Assembly (NCBI GenBank): GCA_947456315.1
Contig: CANGRU010000060.1
Location: 1 to 8,200 of the forward strand
DNA: 8,200 nt
Direction of reading: 5' to 3'
DNA from: Beijerinckiaceae bacterium
GTDB taxonomy: Bacteria > Pseudomonadota > Alphaproteobacteria > Rhizobiales > Beijerinckiaceae
Positions 6,149 to 8,200 of the stretch are shown in pieces (positions within the stretch are counted from its first letter, which is position 1; every line of letters starts with the position of its first letter). The notes under the pieces are model-generated. The model saw only the letters and a program-made list of their open reading frames with translations, made no database searches and was not told where the DNA came from. Position numbers and translations under genes: made by a program.

Positions 6149-6474
6149 CACGTTCGGCTCCGTCTTTTTGCACTGCAACATGAAAAATCAAGGGCTTGGG
6201 CTTACGGATTACGCATTTCGTCGTATTCGGCGCTATGTTTGCGCTTCCGCTTGGGCCTGAGATGTGATTACCTGACGGTCTATAAGAACAAGACATATAG
6301 GAACGAAACGCAACATTCCGGCAGGCCCCAGAGAGGGCCGCACGGCAAAAGGCACTGAAAAGACTTAAGGTTAATCAGCTCCGTTCCACTGACTTTGTTT
6401 CCGACCACATGTTTGGTCCAAAAATCCTCCTAGGATGAAATCATAAGGGCGCGAGCCTGAGCAGGGCGAATAAA
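6149..6474. other. Gene-free interval after rph
   Basis: No convincing coding frame, tRNA or known RNA is seen in these 326 bases. It is more AT-rich than the flanking genes. It contains TATAAG (6281-6286) without a well-spaced -35 box, a 5-bp GGCCC/GGGCC hairpin (6324-6339), an inverted GACCA/TGGTC pair (6403-6418) and the palindrome TCCTAGGA (6428-6435). The last two lie 40-70 nt before the small ORF at 6475 and could be control sites, but each is short enough to arise by chance. Confidence 0.5.
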
Positions 6475-6819
6475 ATGTGTAACGAGTTGGGCATGAGGGA
6501 ACGCGTGGGGGTGACAGCTACTGCTGTCGCCTGGCTGCACGCACTCGTGCTTCTGTTCTCGCTCGTTGTCGTCCCGGCTGACCCGCTCTTCAAAACCTAT
6601 GAAAATGCCGCTGTGATGGCCCTGGCCGATCAGGCTCCTGATGAGTCTGCGACCAAGAAAGGCCTCGAGGGCAACGATCTTTCGCTCTGGAGTTTGGCCC
6701 AGCGCGATGAAGTTGGCATGCGTCTGGGTGAGCAGATTTGTCTCACGCAGGAGGCGCCACGGGTGAGCGGCTGCGGCCGTTCCTTTCATGCCCGGGGACC
6801 ACCGAACGCGCACGCCTGA
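6475..6819 (+). CDS. Small hypothetical protein, possibly secreted or membrane-anchored
   Basis: This 114-residue frame is not recognised. In favour of coding: third codon positions are mostly G or C through about residue 95, like the neighbouring genes, and the N-terminus reads as a signal anchor or signal peptide, with basic residues (R8, R10 if translation starts at 6475) and a hydrophobic stretch at about 13-33 (WLHALVLLFSLVVV). The rest is polar and acidic, with a basic, glycine- and proline-containing tail. Against: the ribosome binding site is weak (AGGGCG about 8 nt before the ATG), an alternative ATG lies at 6493, and no conserved motif is visible. It does not resemble TctB, the small four-helix subunit that often accompanies TctA. 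It precedes tctA by 150 nt and is read in the same direction. Pseudogene, leader peptide or noncoding sequence remain possible. Confidence 0.4.
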   Translation: MCNELGMRERVGVTATAVAWLHALVLLFSLVVVPADPLFKTYENAAVMALADQAPDESATKKGLEGNDLSLWSLAQRDEVGMRLGEQICLTQEAPRVSGCGRSFHARGPPNAHA

Positions 6820-6830
6820 GGCGACCCGGA

Positions 6831-6912
6831 CCCTTTCTGAAAGGGCTTCAGGATCGCAGGACCATTTCTCAAAAAGGATGACCTTTCCTCGTCCCTTCGG
6901 GGCGTGACCGCC
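6831..6912 (+). promoter_or_regulatory. Series of short hairpins in the leader before tctA
   Basis: Three stem-loops follow one another: CCCTTT-CTG-AAAGGG (6831-6845), AAAGG-ATGA-CCTTT (6873-6886) and CGTCCC-TTC-GGGGCG (6890-6904, one G-T pair). A fourth stem, GGCG-TGAC-CGCC (6901-6912), shares bases 6901-6904 with the third, so the two exclude each other. The first lies 11 nt after the stop of the small ORF. None has a T-tract. The stems are seen; a role in terminating, attenuating or protecting the mRNA is inference, and stems this short can occur by chance. Confidence 0.35.
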
Positions 6913-6969
6913 GGACCAACAAGTACATCCCGGCTGAAAGCAACATCGGAATAAAATTAGGGGACTTTC

Positions 6970-8200
6970 ATGGAAATTTGGGAAGCATTAGGCCAGGGGC
7001 TCACCTTGCTCCTTGAGCCGCATCGTATGATGCTCCTTTGGGGTGGTGTGCTCTGCGGTCTGGCTCTCGGCATCCTGCCGGGCATCGGCGGCGTCGCAGG
7101 TACTGCACTGCTCCTGCCCTTCACCTACAACATGGATCCGGCGGCTGCCATGGCGCTGCTGCTGGGCCTTGCTGCAACCACAACCCACGGTGACCCGATC
7201 TCGGCCATCGTGCTGGGCGCCCCGGGCCATGCGGCATCTGCCGCGACCGCTCTGGACGGCTATCCGATGACCAAGCGTGGCGAAGGTGCTCGCGCTCTGG
7301 GTGCGGCCTATATGTCCGCGCTCATGGGCGGCCTCTTCGGTGCGGTGCTCATGGCGGTGACCCTGCCGATCGTTCGTCCCTTGATCTTGTTCATTGGCTC
7401 GCCAGAACTTCTGGCCCTTGCCGTGTTCGGTATCTCCATGGTCGCCGTGCTTTCGGGCAACACGCCTCTGCGCGGCCTCACCATGGCGTGCTTCGGCATC
7501 ATGCTCGCCATGATCGGTTCCGATCCGCAGACCGGCACGTTGCGCTGGACCATGGACAGCCTCTACCTCTGGGAAGGCTTGCCGCTGGTGCCGCTGACGC
7601 TCGGCGTCTTCGCCTTGCCGGAACTCTGCGATCTTCTTGTGGCCCGCACATCCGTTGTGTCGGACTCCAAGGTGCAGAACAACTGGCGTGGTCTCTGGCA
7701 GGGTTCGGTGGATTGCTTCACCCATTGGTGGCTCAATATCCGCTGCGCCTGGATTGGCTCGGTCATCGGCGCCATCCCCGGCATCTCGGCCTCGGTCATC
7801 GACTGGATCTCTTACGCTCACGCACTCAAAACCGAAAAGGGCGCTCGCCTCACCTTCGGTCAGGGCGACGTGCGCGGCGTGATCGCAGCGGAATCGGCAA
7901 CCTGTTCACGTGAAGGCGGCGCTCTTGTGCCAACGATCGTGTTCGGCGTTCCAGGCTCCGCCGGCATGGCCATTCTGCTCGGCGCCTTCCTCATGCACGG
8001 TCTGGTCCCCGGACCGGAAATGCTGACGAAGCATCTCGCCATCACCTATTCGATGGTGTGCTCGATCGCCATTGCGAACATTCTGGGTTCGGGTCTCTGC
8101 TACCTGTTCTCCAGCCAGTTCGCGAAGCTGGCCAGCTTGCGCTACACGCTGATCCTGCCCTTCGTTCTGTCGCTGGTTTATATCGGCGCTTTCGAAGGTC
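6970..8200 (+). CDS. tctA: Tripartite tricarboxylate transporter permease, TctA family (3' end outside window)
   Basis: The large membrane subunit of a TTT-type secondary transporter, which imports a carboxylate together with a periplasmic binding protein (TctC) and a small membrane subunit (TctB). The frame is open from the ATG at 6970 to the right edge, 410 residues of about 500. Family marks are visible: GILPGIGG (34-41), the stretch from THGDPISAIVLGAPGHAA to TALDGYPM (72-100), the second-repeat IGAIPGISASVIDWISYAHA (266-285), and FGVPGSAGMAILLGAFLMHGLVPGP (325-349). At least eight hydrophobic segments can be seen. An in-frame TAG at 6958-6960 rules out an earlier start; AGGGG (6959-6963) is the ribosome binding site. 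At 308-317 the family's usual PEAANNA-type string reads ESATCSREGG, a variant. No tctB or tctC lies upstream; they may follow outside the window. Substrate cannot be inferred. Confidence 0.92.
   Translation, partial: MEIWEALGQGLTLLLEPHRMMLLWGGVLCGLALGILPGIGGVAGTALLLPFTYNMDPAAAMALLLGLAATTTHGDPISAIVLGAPGHAASAATALDGYPMTKRGEGARALGAAYMSALMGGLFGAVLMAVTLPIVRPLILFIGSPELLALAVFGISMVAVLSGNTPLRGLTMACFGIMLAMIGSDPQTGTLRWTMDSLYLWEGLPLVPLTLGVFALPELCDLLVARTSVVSDSKVQNNWRGLWQGSVDCFTHWWLNIRCAWIGSVIGAIPGISASVIDWISYAHALKTEKGARLTFGQGDVRGVIAAESATCSREGGALVPTIVFGVPGSAGMAILLGAFLMHGLVPGPEMLTKHLAITYSMVCSIAIANILGSGLCYLFSSQFAKLASLRYTLILPFVLSLVYIGAFEG

Noticed and set aside
6126..6172. Candidate terminator at the rph end, from the complementary TGCAAAAA and TTTTTGCA pair
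   Set aside because: The 8-bp match is mostly A-T, encloses about 31 nt without a solid GC stem, and begins inside the coding region. Possible, but too weak to call.
6430..6813. Minus-strand open frame (127 codons) opposite the small ORF at 6475
   Set aside because: It lacks a convincing ribosome binding site and has an atypical composition; the plus-strand frame has the better codon pattern. Neither is certain.
6988..7821. Minus-strand open frame of 277 codons antisense to tctA
   Set aside because: The composition is low-complexity His/Arg/Glu/Gly/Gln, the antisense image of hydrophobic GC-rich codons, while the plus strand encodes a clear TctA protein.
1..8200. Search for CRISPR arrays, transposases, integrases, tRNAs, toxin-antitoxin or defence genes
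   Set aside because: No regularly spaced repeats, cloverleaf-like sequence or matching protein motifs were found on either strand by eye.

Overview
The window looks like chromosomal DNA of an alphaproteobacterium, probably of the Hyphomicrobiales (Rhizobiales) type. The evidence is the family-level look of the proteins, alphaproteobacterial CTATAT-like promoter boxes, and a palindromic repeat with CGTCATTGCGAG-type arms, which I know from memory as common in that class. No species can be named from the sequence alone. Nearly all of the window is ordinary housekeeping and catabolic metabolism. I see no CRISPR array, transposase, phage gene, toxin-antitoxin pair or tRNA/rRNA.

Layout. Bases 1-286 carry the 3' end of a YqhA/UPF0114 inner-membrane protein gene. 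Its stop codon abuts the stop of a convergent minus-strand pair: purU (formyltetrahydrofolate deformylase) followed 22 nt later by mepA (penicillin-insensitive murein endopeptidase, secreted). A compact divergent promoter region (about 2130-2294) separates purU from plus-strand pcaF (3-oxoadipyl-CoA thiolase). It holds back-to-back promoter-like elements, a GC-rich hairpin at the predicted 5' end of the purU transcript, and an inverted repeat in the pcaF leader that could be an operator. A palindromic repeat fills almost the whole gap after pcaF. Next come a nitrilase-superfamily amidase and, overlapping it by 4 nt, a PfkB-family sugar kinase, then rph (RNase PH) after 83 nt.

From 6149 to 6969 only one weakly supported small ORF (6475-6819) and several short hairpins are visible. 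A TctA-family transporter permease then begins at 6970 and runs off the right edge.

How the genes work together: PurU releases formate and tetrahydrofolate from 10-formyl-THF, and PcaF performs the last thiolytic step of the beta-ketoadipate pathway. The amidase probably repairs deaminated glutathione or a similar omega-amide, and RNase PH trims tRNA 3' ends. These genes do not form one pathway; the region is a string of small transcription units. The observations most worth a second look are the repeat half-copy that encodes the n-region of the MepA signal peptide, the repeat filling the pcaF-amidase gap, the divergent purU/pcaF control region, and the long, structured, gene-poor leader before tctA.
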